The notes beneath the pieces are model-generated. The model was not told where the DNA came from. It did no database searches and saw only the letters and a list, made by a program, of their open reading frames with translations. This document shows, piece by piece, positions 25,785 through 33,746 of a stretch of 64,000 nt of DNA. Within the stretch, counting starts at the first letter, position 1; every line of letters starts with the position of its first letter. The DNA is from Polyangiaceae bacterium (lineage in GTDB: Bacteria > Myxococcota_A > Polyangia > Polyangiales > Polyangiaceae), in the NCBI GenBank assembly GCA_041389725.1, contig JAWKRG010000009.1:62001-126000 (forward strand), in the 5' to 3' direction. Position numbers and translations under genes: made by a program.

Positions 25785-27032
25785 ATGAATCCTTGTCGTC
25801 GGTGGGATCTGCTTGCGGCGCTACCCGCGTTCCTGGCCGCCGCCTGCGGCGCGCCAGAGCCTCCCGAGTCCACGGGAGGTGTGGACGTCGTGCCAGGGGT
25901 TTGCGGTCGCGGTGCGGTAGTCGTGTCGTCGGACTACCTGTCGACGAACGTGTCCCTGATCGACATCGACGCGCGGGTGCTGTCGGATTCTCTGCTGTCG
26001 AGCGCCACGAGTTCTGCGGGCCTTTCGGCGGCGCTCTCCGGCGACGTGGTGCTGCCCAGCTCTGCGGCCGACGGCGACGAACTGGTACTGATCGACCGCT
26101 ATCCAGGTTCGATCCTCACCTGGGTGCGACTTCGCGACGCGAAGGTCACGCGCCAGCTCTCGGTCAAGACCGGCTTCGCCGCCAACCCGCAGGACTACCT
26201 GGAACTCGCGGACGGACGCGCCTACGTGACCCGCTTCGAGCCCAACCGCAAGCCCGGCAGCGAGCCCTACGATGGTGGGGATGACATCGTGATCTTGGAC
26301 GCCGGGCGCAGCGAGATCGTGGGGCGGATCGACCTCTCTTCCAGCCTGAGCGGCGCACCCGCGGGCGTTTTCGTCCGTCCCAGCCGCATGGTCCGCGTGG
26401 GCAATCACGTGATCGTGCTTTCGCAGAGCTACGACAAGGGGTTCGCTGGTGCCGCGTCGCGACTGATCCGCGTCGACACGGAACATGACTCCGTGGTCGA
26501 CACACGGGTGCTCGTGGGAACGGAAAGCTGCGTTGCGATGGCGCTTTCCCCGAATCAGGAGACTCTCGCCGTGAGCTGCGCGGGCCGCTTCGTGGATGGC
26601 GTTCCTACGCCGGATTCGAGCTTCGTCGTGCTGTTGCGAACCAGCAGCATGGAAGAGCTGGGGCGCGTTTCTGCAACGGACCTGGGCGGGGCGCCCTTCA
26701 GCTTCGGCATCGGCTTCCTAGCCGACAATCAGTTGGTCATCAGCCAGTTCGGCGCGGTCGGCAGTCAGCTCGAAGCTACGCGGCCCGATTCGGTTTCGGT
26801 AGTACGCCTGCCGAGCCTTCAAGCGAGCGAAGTGCTTCGTTCGGACGGCGAGGCCTTCGTTCTTGGCGACGTCCGTTGCTTCCCGGAGTGTGCGCGTTGC
26901 TTCGTGGCGGATGCCGAGCACGGCAGCGTGCGTCAGCTCCGGCTCGAGGCCGACGGTTCCGTCCAGCTGGTAGGGAACACGGCAGTGGGTGCCACCATCG
27001 GGCTTGCGCCGCGCAACCTTGGGGCGTTCTGA
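25785..27032 (+). CDS. beta-propeller lipoprotein
   Basis: This 415-residue protein starts at ATG 25785 with a lipoprotein signal (L-A-A-A-C, Cys22), not at the far upstream end of the open frame. The mature part has repeated strands such as V-V-V-S-S-D-Y-L-S-T-N-V-S-L-I-D, G-D-D-I-V-I-L-D and L-I-R-V-D-T-E, typical of YVTN/WD-like beta-propellers. One C-x2-C motif (C-F-P-E-C-A-R-C) lies near the C-terminus. It is probably a surface or periplasmic binding or scaffold protein. The next gene starts 1 nt after its stop. Confidence 0.7.
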   Translation: MNPCRRWDLLAALPAFLAAACGAPEPPESTGGVDVVPGVCGRGAVVVSSDYLSTNVSLIDIDARVLSDSLLSSATSSAGLSAALSGDVVLPSSAADGDELVLIDRYPGSILTWVRLRDAKVTRQLSVKTGFAANPQDYLELADGRAYVTRFEPNRKPGSEPYDGGDDIVILDAGRSEIVGRIDLSSSLSGAPAGVFVRPSRMVRVGNHVIVLSQSYDKGFAGAASRLIRVDTEHDSVVDTRVLVGTESCVAMALSPNQETLAVSCAGRFVDGVPTPDSSFVVLLRTSSMEELGRVSATDLGGAPFSFGIGFLADNQLVISQFGAVGSQLEATRPDSVSVVRLPSLQASEVLRSDGEAFVLGDVRCFPECARCFVADAEHGSVRQLRLEADGSVQLVGNTAVGATIGLAPRNLGAF

Positions 27033-27033
27033 G

Positions 27034-27417
27034 GTGCTGTTCGACCTCGTCGCGATGATCTTCGGGATCCTCTGGTCGATTCGAAAGCTGGAGATCCGCC
27101 GCACGCCCCAACCCCCTCAAATCGACACGGCCGGGTTCGAGCAATGGCAGGGACGGGCGCTTTTTGCCTACAATCTCGGGATCTTCGCCTGCTTCGGCAA
27201 GATAGTCCTCGATTACGGCTTCCAGTACTTCGCGGGCCGCATGCAGCTCTCATGGTCGCTGGTGCGAGCGGTGGGAGCGACCCTGTTCTTTCTGTGGCTC
27301 GGAGCGCTGGTGGCCTCCGTGCTGCTGGCCCGCCGGGCGCGGTTGGATGCAGCAAGACTGGGGATCGAGAGTCGTGGACCTGCAGCAGAGTCCCCCCCCA
27401 CCGAGAAAGATGTTTGA
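27034..27417 (+). CDS. small multi-span membrane protein
   Basis: This protein of about 127 residues has hydrophobic segments at roughly 1-16, 45-65 and 85-105 and a basic cytoplasmic stretch (R-R-A-R-L-D-A-A-R) before a Pro/Glu tail. The GTG at 27034 lies right after the upstream stop, consistent with translational coupling; ATG 27055 is an alternative. The family is not recognised. Close spacing suggests it shares a transcript with the propeller lipoprotein. Confidence 0.6.
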   Translation: MLFDLVAMIFGILWSIRKLEIRRTPQPPQIDTAGFEQWQGRALFAYNLGIFACFGKIVLDYGFQYFAGRMQLSWSLVRAVGATLFFLWLGALVASVLLARRARLDAARLGIESRGPAAESPPTEKDV

Positions 27418-27504
27418 TTGCCGCGGGTTGGCGCGGCCTGCCCATTGGGGAAAATCCAGGCAGGCGGGAAGAAGCTTCCCCCGGGCGTCGTATTCAAGGG
27501 AGCG

Positions 27505-27675
27505 ATGCGAAAGTCTGAGCCTACGGACGCCCTGGGCATTCTCCTGGCAGGCCTGCTGCGGGTCGAGGCCGAAGAGGCCGAGGCCGCACCGCCGTCGGAT
27601 TTGCGGCGTCTAGAGAGCGGGGTCTTCCGCATCGACGAGCTGGGACCAGGCGACCGGTCCCAAGCCCAGACTTGA
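27505..27675 (+). CDS. possible small acidic protein
   Basis: This 56-residue open frame starts at ATG 27505 with AGGGAG at 27498-27503. The product is Ala/Glu-rich and probably helical, followed by F-R-I-D-E-L-G. The frame is open upstream to 27418. No family is recognised, and its end overlaps the FNR-like box of the next gene. It could be chance in GC-rich DNA. Confidence 0.3.
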   Translation: MRKSEPTDALGILLAGLLRVEAEEAEAAPPSDLRRLESGVFRIDELGPGDRSQAQT

Positions 27676-27685
27676 TGATCGTCAA
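27672..27685 (+). promoter_or_regulatory. FNR-like box upstream of the Crp/Fnr gene
   Basis: TTGAT-GATC-GTCAA, 48 bp before the regulator's ATG, matches the FNR consensus TTGAT-N4-ATCAA in 9 of 10 half-site bases. Read on the other strand it is TTGAC-N4-ATCAA, the same two half-sites as the box at 56586-56599. It suggests autoregulation. Confidence 0.6.
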
Positions 27686-27733
27686 GTTCACGGTCGACGA
27701 GCGTCAGCTACACTGACGTGCAGGAGGCACGAC

Positions 27734-28384
27734 ATGGACAAAGTGACGATGCCTTGGCGCTGTCAGACCTGCAAGCTCGGAGCGGCATCCATGCCCGAGG
27801 ACTGTCCGTTTCACGAAACGCGACGGCCCGCGGGAACGGTACTACTCGCTGAAGGCGAAAAGCCCGACGTCGTGTGGTACTTGCGGCGCGGACGCGTCGC
27901 GTTGGGTACGGTTTCCGAATCCGGGGCGGACGCGTCATGCGCGGTGCGAGGACCAGAGACATTGCTCGGCATCGAGGTGCTGCTCGGTCAGCCGGTGCCC
28001 TATCAAGTGTGGAGCTTGACGGATGTCGTGCTGTGCGCGATTGACGCAGCCCAATTCCGAGCGTGGACCGGTAGTCTACAGACGCCGATGGGCGCGGTGC
28101 TCGACTTGACGCTTCGCGAGGCCGCGCGGCGCATTGCTGACCGCCAAGCGCTCGAGGGCACGGCCGTGCAACGCATCGCGCGTTTTCTGATCGCCAGCCA
28201 TGAGGTTGGCTCGCCGGACGATCCCTTGGACCTACAGCAGCGCGTGATCGCACGCGTGCTCAGCATGCGTCCCGAAACGTTGTCGCGTGCCATGGCGAAG
28301 CTCCGCGAAGAGAACGCCCTCGCCCCCGGACGCAACGTTCGCATCGCGGATGTCGAAGCCCTGCGGCGTCTGGCCGAGGCGTGA
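27734..28384 (+). CDS. Crp/Fnr-family regulator with FNR-type recognition helix
   Basis: This 216-residue transcription factor has an N-terminal Cys cluster (C10-x2-C13-x10-C24, also C69 and C101), a cNMP-binding-fold domain (~28-125), a dimer helix and a Crp-type winged helix (~140-216). The recognition helix reads R-P-E-T-L-S-R-A-M (Glu181, Ser184, Arg185), the E-x-x-S-R pattern with which FNR reads TTGAT half-sites. The cysteines could hold an oxygen-sensitive Fe-S cluster, but the spacing differs from E. coli FNR, so haem or redox sensing is possible. It has a strong ribosome-binding site (GGAGG) and its own FNR-like box. A matching box precedes the benzoyl-CoA operon 29 kb away. Confidence 0.85.
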   Translation: MDKVTMPWRCQTCKLGAASMPEDCPFHETRRPAGTVLLAEGEKPDVVWYLRRGRVALGTVSESGADASCAVRGPETLLGIEVLLGQPVPYQVWSLTDVVLCAIDAAQFRAWTGSLQTPMGAVLDLTLREAARRIADRQALEGTAVQRIARFLIASHEVGSPDDPLDLQQRVIARVLSMRPETLSRAMAKLREENALAPGRNVRIADVEALRRLAEA

Positions 28385-28387
28385 CGG

Positions 28388-28527
28388 GCGTCGCATCGAG
28401 GTAGCGAGCGCCGCATCTGGGTGACGCTTCGCGACCGTGGTGTGAGCCAAAGCGTCCAGGAAAGGCAGACGGAATGCGGCTTGCTTGATCTCGGTCCAGG
28501 ATGGCCGGGGGCTGGGTGACTCTGGCA
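28388..28527 (+). repeat. imperfect direct repeat, copy A (decayed promoter/signal-peptide region)
   Basis: About 140 bp closely resembles 29751-29898, the promoter and signal-peptide start of the glycosidase-like lipoprotein gene. The sigma-54-like element is kept here (GGAATG-CGGC-TTGCT, 28471-28485). The ATGATG that follows in copy B is lost: AGG stands at the start position. Similarity stops at C-T-G-G-C-A (28522-28527). Copy A may now act as a distant promoter for the CBM9-like lipoprotein at 28607. Confidence 0.7.
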
Positions 28528-28606
28528 CGTCAGCGCCAGCGCTCCACAGCAAGCAGAGTAGTGGCAGTCACGGGCCGCTGACCGCCGACGTGCTAGATTG
28601 CGGCGG

Positions 28607-29524
28607 ATGCGGCTGAGTCTTTGGTTCGGGGGCCTCGTCGTCCTAACGTTGCCGCGTTGCTTAGAGTCCTTGCCGGAGGCGGTGCCTGCCGACGCGGGCG
28701 TCGACGTGAACCTTGGCGGCACGGCCGGAGACGCGGCGGGCTTCGACGTGGCACCCGACACGACCACGGAAGCGGGTGCAGGGACTGGCGGAAGCGGCGG
28801 AAGTGGAGGAAGCAGCGGCGCTGGCGGGGACGCCGGCGACCTTTGTGGTGACACGAGCCCCGTTGGCTATGAGATCTTTCGGGTTCCGACCGGCGTCTCG
28901 ATCACGCCGAATGCGTTCTGCGGCGTTTCAGATCCGACCTTCAACACTGCGCCCGCGCTGCCGCTCAAGCTGAAGGCGGGCGCATTCAGCGACAACAACC
29001 CCACCTGCAAGCTGTTGTGGTCGCCCGACCAGGATCCGCCGGTGCTGTGGGCGTGCTGCGACGTGGACGACAAGGACGTGCGCGCGGCAATCACGGTGGA
29101 CGACGCGGCGAACATCTGGCTCGATGACAGCGTGGAGTTCCTGGTCAAGGAAAACGACACGCCGGCGTTGAGCACCAGCACGCTCAAACTGTTCGTCAAC
29201 GCCAACCAGATTTACCGTGATACCAGGTACGACGGAAGTTTGTTCGACGCCAACTACGATGCCAACGTGGTCCCCTTCGCCAAGCTGATCCTGCCTGGCA
29301 CCCGCAACGACACCATTCCCGACAAGGGCTACTCGATCAAGTTCCGCGTCAACCTGCCCTTTTCCGTTGTGCCGGGGCAGAAGTCGCGCTGCGATCTCGC
29401 GGTCCACGACGCCGACCTGATCGACGGTGGATTGTCCGTGACGGGACACGTTGCCTTCAGCGGCAAGAGCACCCCGGATCTGAGTGGCGCGGGCGTGTGT
29501 CGCTTCTCGTGCAAAAGCCCCTGA
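28607..29524 (+). CDS. lipoprotein with CBM9-like domain
   Basis: This protein of about 305 residues starts at ATG 28607 with a short signal sequence and a Cys at residue 18 (L-P-R-C). A Gly/Ser linker (~45-80) is followed by a domain of ~220 residues containing D-A-A-N-I-W-L-D-D-S-V-E-F-L-V, the core signature of family-9-like carbohydrate-binding modules. It probably binds glycans at the cell surface. TAGATT at 28594-28599 sits 7 nt before the ATG and could give a leaderless mRNA. It lies between two copies of a promoter repeat. Confidence 0.72.
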   Translation: MRLSLWFGGLVVLTLPRCLESLPEAVPADAGVDVNLGGTAGDAAGFDVAPDTTTEAGAGTGGSGGSGGSSGAGGDAGDLCGDTSPVGYEIFRVPTGVSITPNAFCGVSDPTFNTAPALPLKLKAGAFSDNNPTCKLLWSPDQDPPVLWACCDVDDKDVRAAITVDDAANIWLDDSVEFLVKENDTPALSTSTLKLFVNANQIYRDTRYDGSLFDANYDANVVPFAKLILPGTRNDTIPDKGYSIKFRVNLPFSVVPGQKSRCDLAVHDADLIDGGLSVTGHVAFSGKSTPDLSGAGVCRFSCKSP

Positions 29525-29832
29525 CCATTCTTGTCGGGACGTGCCCGGTCCGAAGCCGGGCCCTGCGGCATTTGTGGCAAGCGTTCCCGCAAGAAGCGCC
29601 ACAGGGTGAGCGTACGCACGACGAAGTGGAAGAGCACCGTAGACAGCTTGACTGCAAAGGTCAGCCCGCCTACCGCGATCTGGGCAGAGGCAGCGCCTAC
29701 CACGCACGACGAAGTCCGAGACGCGCTGAGTCTGGCAGAGGTGTGAGCCGCCGTCGCATGCATGCAGCGAGCGTCGCATCGAGGTGACGCTCCGCGCCTG
29801 TAGTGCGCGAAATCCTCCAGAAAAAAGCGGAC
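29525..29832. other. gene-free stretch before the glycosidase-like lipoprotein
   Basis: No convincing gene. A 71-codon TTG-initiated frame (29531-29746) ends in D-E-V-R-D-A-L-S-L-A-E-V, loosely like the end of the Crp/Fnr protein (D-V-E-A-L-R-R-L-A-E-A), just upstream of repeat copy B. The duplication may therefore have included the regulator's 3' end and then decayed. Confidence 0.4.
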
Positions 29833-29898
29833 GGAATGCGGTTTGCTTGGTCCCGGTCCATGATGACTAGGATGGCCAAGGGCTGGGTGACACTGGCA
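29751..29898 (+). repeat. imperfect direct repeat, copy B (functional promoter and gene start)
   Basis: About 148 bp is alignable to 28388-28527. It contains the sigma-54-like element at 29833-29847, the ATGATG at 29860 and the first 13 codons of the lipoprotein gene. The unit apparently duplicated together with its promoter, and the two copies then fed different lipoprotein genes. Confidence 0.7.
29833..29847 (+). promoter_or_regulatory. sigma-54-like -24/-12 element
   Basis: GGAATG-CGGT-TTGCT: GG and GC are 12 bp apart (first G to first G), as in TGGCACG-N4-TTGCW. The C of the -12 GC (29846) is followed by 13 nt and then ATG 29860. The predicted start is 2 nt before the ATG, with no Shine-Dalgarno. 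Confidence 0.6.
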
Positions 29899-31041
29899 AC
29901 GATCCTCTGCATTGCCTGCGGCGGCGAGGATGGCGGCGAAAAGGCTGGCGGCGGAAGCGGTGCGGGTGCCGTCGCGGGCGCCGGCGGCGCATCGGGGGCA
30001 GCCGGCGGTGGAGGCCAAGCTGGTGGCAGTGGCGGAACAGCAGGCAGCGGTGCGGCGGCGGGCTCGAGTGGCACCGCGGGCTCCAGTGGCGGTAGCGCAG
30101 GAAGCGGTGGAAGCGCAGGCGGGGCAGGGGGCGCGCCGGCCAACAAGTACCACCCAGGTCACTACATCGCGATGGTCAACTCCAATGGTCCCGCGGAGAT
30201 CTTGGATTCGCTACGCCCGGGCGTGCGCGGCGTGCAGGTCCGCTATCGCTGGCGGAGTCTCGAGCCCACCAAGGACAAGTATGACTTCTCTGCCATCAAA
30301 GCAGATCTAGACGTGCTTGCGCCCAAGTCGGGCTACTTGATCGCGCTGATTGAGGACAAGACTTTCAATGGTGAGATGCCCACGCCAGACTACTTGTCTG
30401 CGCAGACTCTGCCCAATGCGGCGGGCGGATACACCTTGATACGCTGGGACAGCGTTGCCATCGCGCGTCTGCAGGCATTGATGAAAGCGCTGGGTGCCGC
30501 CTTCGATGGTCATCCAGCCCTCGAGGCGATTGCCATCCAAGAAAGCGCGCATGGGATATCCGACGCAAACATGGCGACCCACGGCTACACGCCAGAGAAG
30601 TACCGCGACGCACTGATCGCCGTGCTCACCACCACGAAGCAGTCGCTGCCGCATTCCCAGGCGTTCTGGTACATGAACTTTCTGCCTCAGAAGCAGCCGT
30701 ACCTCGCGGATATCGCGACGGCCGTTGCGCCCCTCGGCGTGGTCATGGGCGGACCGGACATCCTTCCCGAAAGCCCCAGCCTGGTGAAGCTCGTGTATCC
30801 GCTCTACAACCAGTTTCAAGGCAAGCTGCCCCTGTTCTGCTCGGCGCAATTCGATAGCTACGAGCACGTGAAGTCGGCCACCGGCAAGTACTACACGATG
30901 CAGGAGATCTTCGAGTTCGGGCGCGACCAACTCCACCTGAACTACATGCTCTGGAATCGCAAGAGCTGGAGCACTCCAGCCGGGTCCTACAATTGGCTCG
31001 ACGCGCTGCCGGTCATCGCTGCCAACCCGACCTTCAACTGA
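29860..31041 (+). CDS. glycosidase-like (TIM-barrel) lipoprotein
   Basis: This 393-residue protein starts at ATG 29860, chosen from the promoter spacing. It has a lipobox (C-I-A-C, Cys20), a Gly/Ser/Ala linker (~25-95) and a ~290-residue catalytic-like domain. Motifs suggest a clan-A (beta/alpha)8 barrel: V-R-Y-R-W-R-S-L-E-P with Y-D-F, A-I-A-I-Q-E-S-A-H-G (candidate acid/base Glu) and F-D-S-Y-E-H (candidate nucleophile Glu). I cannot name the family. The domain is strongly similar to the C-terminal part of the gene at 37.6 kb, with long identical stretches around G-G-P-D-I-L-P-E-S. The beta-helix lipoprotein gene follows 10 bp later, probably on the same transcript. Confidence 0.72.
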   Translation: MMTRMAKGWVTLATILCIACGGEDGGEKAGGGSGAGAVAGAGGASGAAGGGGQAGGSGGTAGSGAAAGSSGTAGSSGGSAGSGGSAGGAGGAPANKYHPGHYIAMVNSNGPAEILDSLRPGVRGVQVRYRWRSLEPTKDKYDFSAIKADLDVLAPKSGYLIALIEDKTFNGEMPTPDYLSAQTLPNAAGGYTLIRWDSVAIARLQALMKALGAAFDGHPALEAIAIQESAHGISDANMATHGYTPEKYRDALIAVLTTTKQSLPHSQAFWYMNFLPQKQPYLADIATAVAPLGVVMGGPDILPESPSLVKLVYPLYNQFQGKLPLFCSAQFDSYEHVKSATGKYYTMQEIFEFGRDQLHLNYMLWNRKSWSTPAGSYNWLDALPVIAANPTFN

Positions 31042-31051
31042 GGCGAGCACC

Positions 31052-32725
31052 ATGTTTCGATGCAATGGCGCGCAGGTGGCGTTCGTCCTCGCGTTCCTGG
31101 GGACCTTCGGTTGTTCTAGCGATGACAATGCTACGCCGAGCGGTGGAAGTGCCGGAATTTCTGCCGGCGGTACGGCAGGGGGCTCTGCCGGTCATGCGGG
31201 AATGAACGCGGCAGGCAATGGCGGACTCGCCGGGAGCGGCGCGGCAGCGGGTGGGGGAACCGACGCCGGTGCGGGCAGTCCAGGCAGCGGAGGTGCAGTC
31301 GCGAGTGGCGGCGGCTGGAGTGGCGGAACGGGTGGTAGCGGCGCGCTCGCGAGTGGCGGCAGTTCGAGTGGCGGTACGGGTGGCAGCGGCGGGGCAGCCA
31401 GCGGTGGCAACGCGGGCAGCAGCGGCAGCTCCGGCAACGGCAACGTGAACCCGAATTTCGTGCCGAAGGCCAGCGACTACCTGTACGTGGATCTGAATCG
31501 CGCGACCAACGGATCCGGCGCGTCCCCGCAAGATCCGAGCAACGTCTTGCCGACTCACCTGCCAAGCGGTCGCCAGCTGTTCTTCAACGGTGATGGTGGC
31601 ATCCAGCGGATCTCGTGCCGCGACAACAGCCTGTGGGTGGATGGCGACAACGTGCAGATTGGTTCGTTTGGTAGCAAACGCGCCGTGATCTCCGCCTATC
31701 AGGTCTTCAGCGGAGGCTGGACCCAGGTCGGGACTTCTACAGTGTACAAGCGCTCCTTTGCTGGAGGCACATCAGGCGCTGGACCCGTGGTGGGCAACGT
31801 CATCGACCTATCCAGCCACGTCGATTCTCCCGAGGGCGACGTCCTCCAATGGCAAAACCTGGAAGAGGAAGGCAACAAGATCGGCGTATTCCGGGCGAAT
31901 CCGGCGGTGTTGCCCAAGGGAGCCTACGCCTATGACTGGCAACAGCAGGTCATGTACGTCAACGTCGGTAAGAACGCCAACACGAGCCAACTCGGCATCG
32001 CGTGCGTTGGCCGCTTCATCAACACCGCGAACAACCTTGCGCCGGGCTTCGTCGCCGTGCACGACCTGAGGCTCATCGGCTTCTCCCGCGTCGCGATCAA
32101 TCTAGCGGGCGGCGCTCACTACTGGCGCATCCACGACCTGCAGCTCTATGCCAGCGGTGGCATGTACAACACGACAAGCCAGTGGTACTTCGGCTCGGGC
32201 GTCCAGATGACGCAGCAGGTGAACAACGTCGAAATCGACCACAACGAGTTCGTCGAAACCTTCGACTCACCGATCACCCCGCAGCATTTCGGCGGTTCGT
32301 CTGGGGGTAACCTCCACGATATCTTCGTGCACGACAACCTAGTGGACCGCTGGGCGCTCGGAGGGGTCGAGATCTCCGACTTCGGCACGAGCAACAAGTT
32401 CTCGGCGATTCGGGTCTGGAACAACACCATGAAGCACGGCGGGAGCGGCTTCTCGGGGATCGGCGACACACCCACGGGCATCACGGACGGCGTCCAAGTG
32501 CGAGGCGGTGCCGCCGGCGGAAGCATCAGTGGACTGTCGATCATCGGCAACCGAATCCACGCCTTCGACGCCAATGTCGCGCTATCGGGCAACCACTTCC
32601 AAGATGCGGTCGTGCTCGAGAACAACGACCTGTGCGGGGCGACCACCGCCGTGAAGAACGCCGCGAAGGCCACGCTTCAGAGCAAAAACAACTCGATCCA
32701 CCCGGCCCCTTGTAGCTTCGAGTAG
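31052..32725 (+). CDS. large beta-helix lipoprotein
   Basis: This 557-residue protein has a lipobox (T-F-G-C, Cys21), an extended Gly/Ser-rich linker (~30-130) and a ~420-residue domain. D-Y-L-Y-V-D-L-N-R-A-T-N-G-S-G (the usual entry of parallel beta-helix glycan enzymes) is followed by rungs such as V-E-I-D-H-N-E-F-V-E-T and I-F-V-H-D-N-L-V-D-R. It is probably a polysaccharide lyase or hydrolase-like surface protein. It is co-directional with the barrel lipoprotein upstream (10-bp gap) and has no promoter element of its own that I can see. Confidence 0.75.
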   Translation: MFRCNGAQVAFVLAFLGTFGCSSDDNATPSGGSAGISAGGTAGGSAGHAGMNAAGNGGLAGSGAAAGGGTDAGAGSPGSGGAVASGGGWSGGTGGSGALASGGSSSGGTGGSGGAASGGNAGSSGSSGNGNVNPNFVPKASDYLYVDLNRATNGSGASPQDPSNVLPTHLPSGRQLFFNGDGGIQRISCRDNSLWVDGDNVQIGSFGSKRAVISAYQVFSGGWTQVGTSTVYKRSFAGGTSGAGPVVGNVIDLSSHVDSPEGDVLQWQNLEEEGNKIGVFRANPAVLPKGAYAYDWQQQVMYVNVGKNANTSQLGIACVGRFINTANNLAPGFVAVHDLRLIGFSRVAINLAGGAHYWRIHDLQLYASGGMYNTTSQWYFGSGVQMTQQVNNVEIDHNEFVETFDSPITPQHFGGSSGGNLHDIFVHDNLVDRWALGGVEISDFGTSNKFSAIRVWNNTMKHGGSGFSGIGDTPTGITDGVQVRGGAAGGSISGLSIIGNRIHAFDANVALSGNHFQDAVVLENNDLCGATTAVKNAAKATLQSKNNSIHPAPCSFE

Positions 32726-32762
32726 GTGCCGATTGTCGGCTGCGACGAAAGCGCCAACCTGG

Positions 32763-32768
32763 TAGAAT
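32763..32768 (+). promoter_or_regulatory. -10 box (TAGAAT) 9 nt before the start codon
   Basis: TAGAAT then 9 nt then ATG 32778. The same 9-nt spacing occurs at 53744-53749 (TACACT, ATG 53759) and 35158-35163 (TAGGCT, GTG 35173). No clear -35 lies at 16-18 bp. Suggests a nearly leaderless mRNA. Confidence 0.4.
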
Positions 32769-32777
32769 CTCAGGCAA

Positions 32778-33746
32778 ATGCGTCGCTTGTTGCCCGCCCT
32801 TTGCGCGTTGCTGCTACTTGCCTCGAGTGCTTGGGCAGAGGGGGAGAGCCGCGACGAGCAACAGCGCTTCAGCCAAGGCCTCGAGCAGTTCCGCCGTGGC
32901 GAATACACGCGCGCGATCGAGATCTGGACTTCCCTGCGGCAGAGCATGGGTCTGCAGCGCGGTTGGAAGGTGCTGTACAACCTGGGGCGAGCCTACGAAG
33001 CCAGTGCGGACGCGACCAAGGCGGTCGAGCACTTCGCCGAATTCATTGCGACCGCAGAGCGGCAACCCGAGGATGTCCGCGCTGAGTCCGCCGGCCCCCT
33101 TGCAGATGCGACGCAGCGTCTCGATGCGTTGAAAGCCAGTCACGGTGCGCTGGTGGTGCCTGCGCCCAAGGGGGGCGTCGTCTGGGTGCGGGTGGGGCTT
33201 TCGGATCCACGGCCCGCAGGATTCACCCTCTATCTGAGGCCGGGGGCGCACCGCGTCGTGTTCGCCGAAGGGAGTCCTGAAAAGTCGGTGCAAGAGGTTA
33301 CGCTGGAGGCAGGCAAAGAGACGCGCCTGGCCCCACCGGAGTCACCTACGCCGCCACCGACCAGCGAGCCGAGGCAATCCGAACCTGAAAAGCCGAAGCG
33401 GAAAGCCGAGACCGAGCCGCGTCAGTTTCCGACGCTGTGGGTCATTGGTGGTGCGGCCGCGACCCTGGCCACCGGAGCGTTGAGCACCGTGCTGTACCTC
33501 GACGCCAAGGACCGCCGCGACGAGGCGGCCGCCCTTGGTGCCGCAAACCCAGGCTATCCGACTGCCAAGGACGACTACGAGAGCGCCGGACGGCTCTACC
33601 AGTATTCGCTGGTACTCCCAGCGGTATTCGCCGTGGCAACGGCGACCATCGTCGTGGTGCACGTCGCGTCATCCGGGGACGAGCCTGCCACCCAAGTTGG
33701 GCTTGGCATCGGCCCGGGCAGCGTGTCGGTTCAGGGGGCGTTTTGA
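32778..33746 (+). CDS. TPR/PEGA-type membrane protein
   Basis: This 322-residue protein has a signal peptide (A-W-A-E cleavage near residue 20), a TPR-like helical region (Q-G-L-E-Q-F-R-R-G-E-Y-T-R-A-I-E; Y-N-L-G-R-A-Y-E-A-S), a PEGA-like beta segment (~125-180), a Pro/Glu linker and two transmembrane helices (~220-240 and ~275-295). A close architectural match lies at 53.8 kb. The stop overlaps the TTG start of an FHA/sigma-54 activator (TTGA), so the two are translationally coupled. A sensory or scaffold role for the activator and the Ser/Thr kinase downstream is inferred. Confidence 0.7.
   Translation: MRRLLPALCALLLLASSAWAEGESRDEQQRFSQGLEQFRRGEYTRAIEIWTSLRQSMGLQRGWKVLYNLGRAYEASADATKAVEHFAEFIATAERQPEDVRAESAGPLADATQRLDALKASHGALVVPAPKGGVVWVRVGLSDPRPAGFTLYLRPGAHRVVFAEGSPEKSVQEVTLEAGKETRLAPPESPTPPPTSEPRQSEPEKPKRKAETEPRQFPTLWVIGGAAATLATGALSTVLYLDAKDRRDEAAALGAANPGYPTAKDDYESAGRLYQYSLVLPAVFAVATATIVVVHVASSGDEPATQVGLGIGPGSVSVQGAF

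Noticed and set aside
28486..28499. TTGAT-CTCG-GTCCA as a third FNR-like box
   Set aside because: The second half-site is off in a conserved base, and the copy-B equivalent (TTGGT...GTCCA) does not keep it.
29531..29746. 71-codon frame with C-x2-C and many basic residues
   Set aside because: No ribosome-binding site, TTG start and no recognisable family; more likely decayed duplicated sequence.
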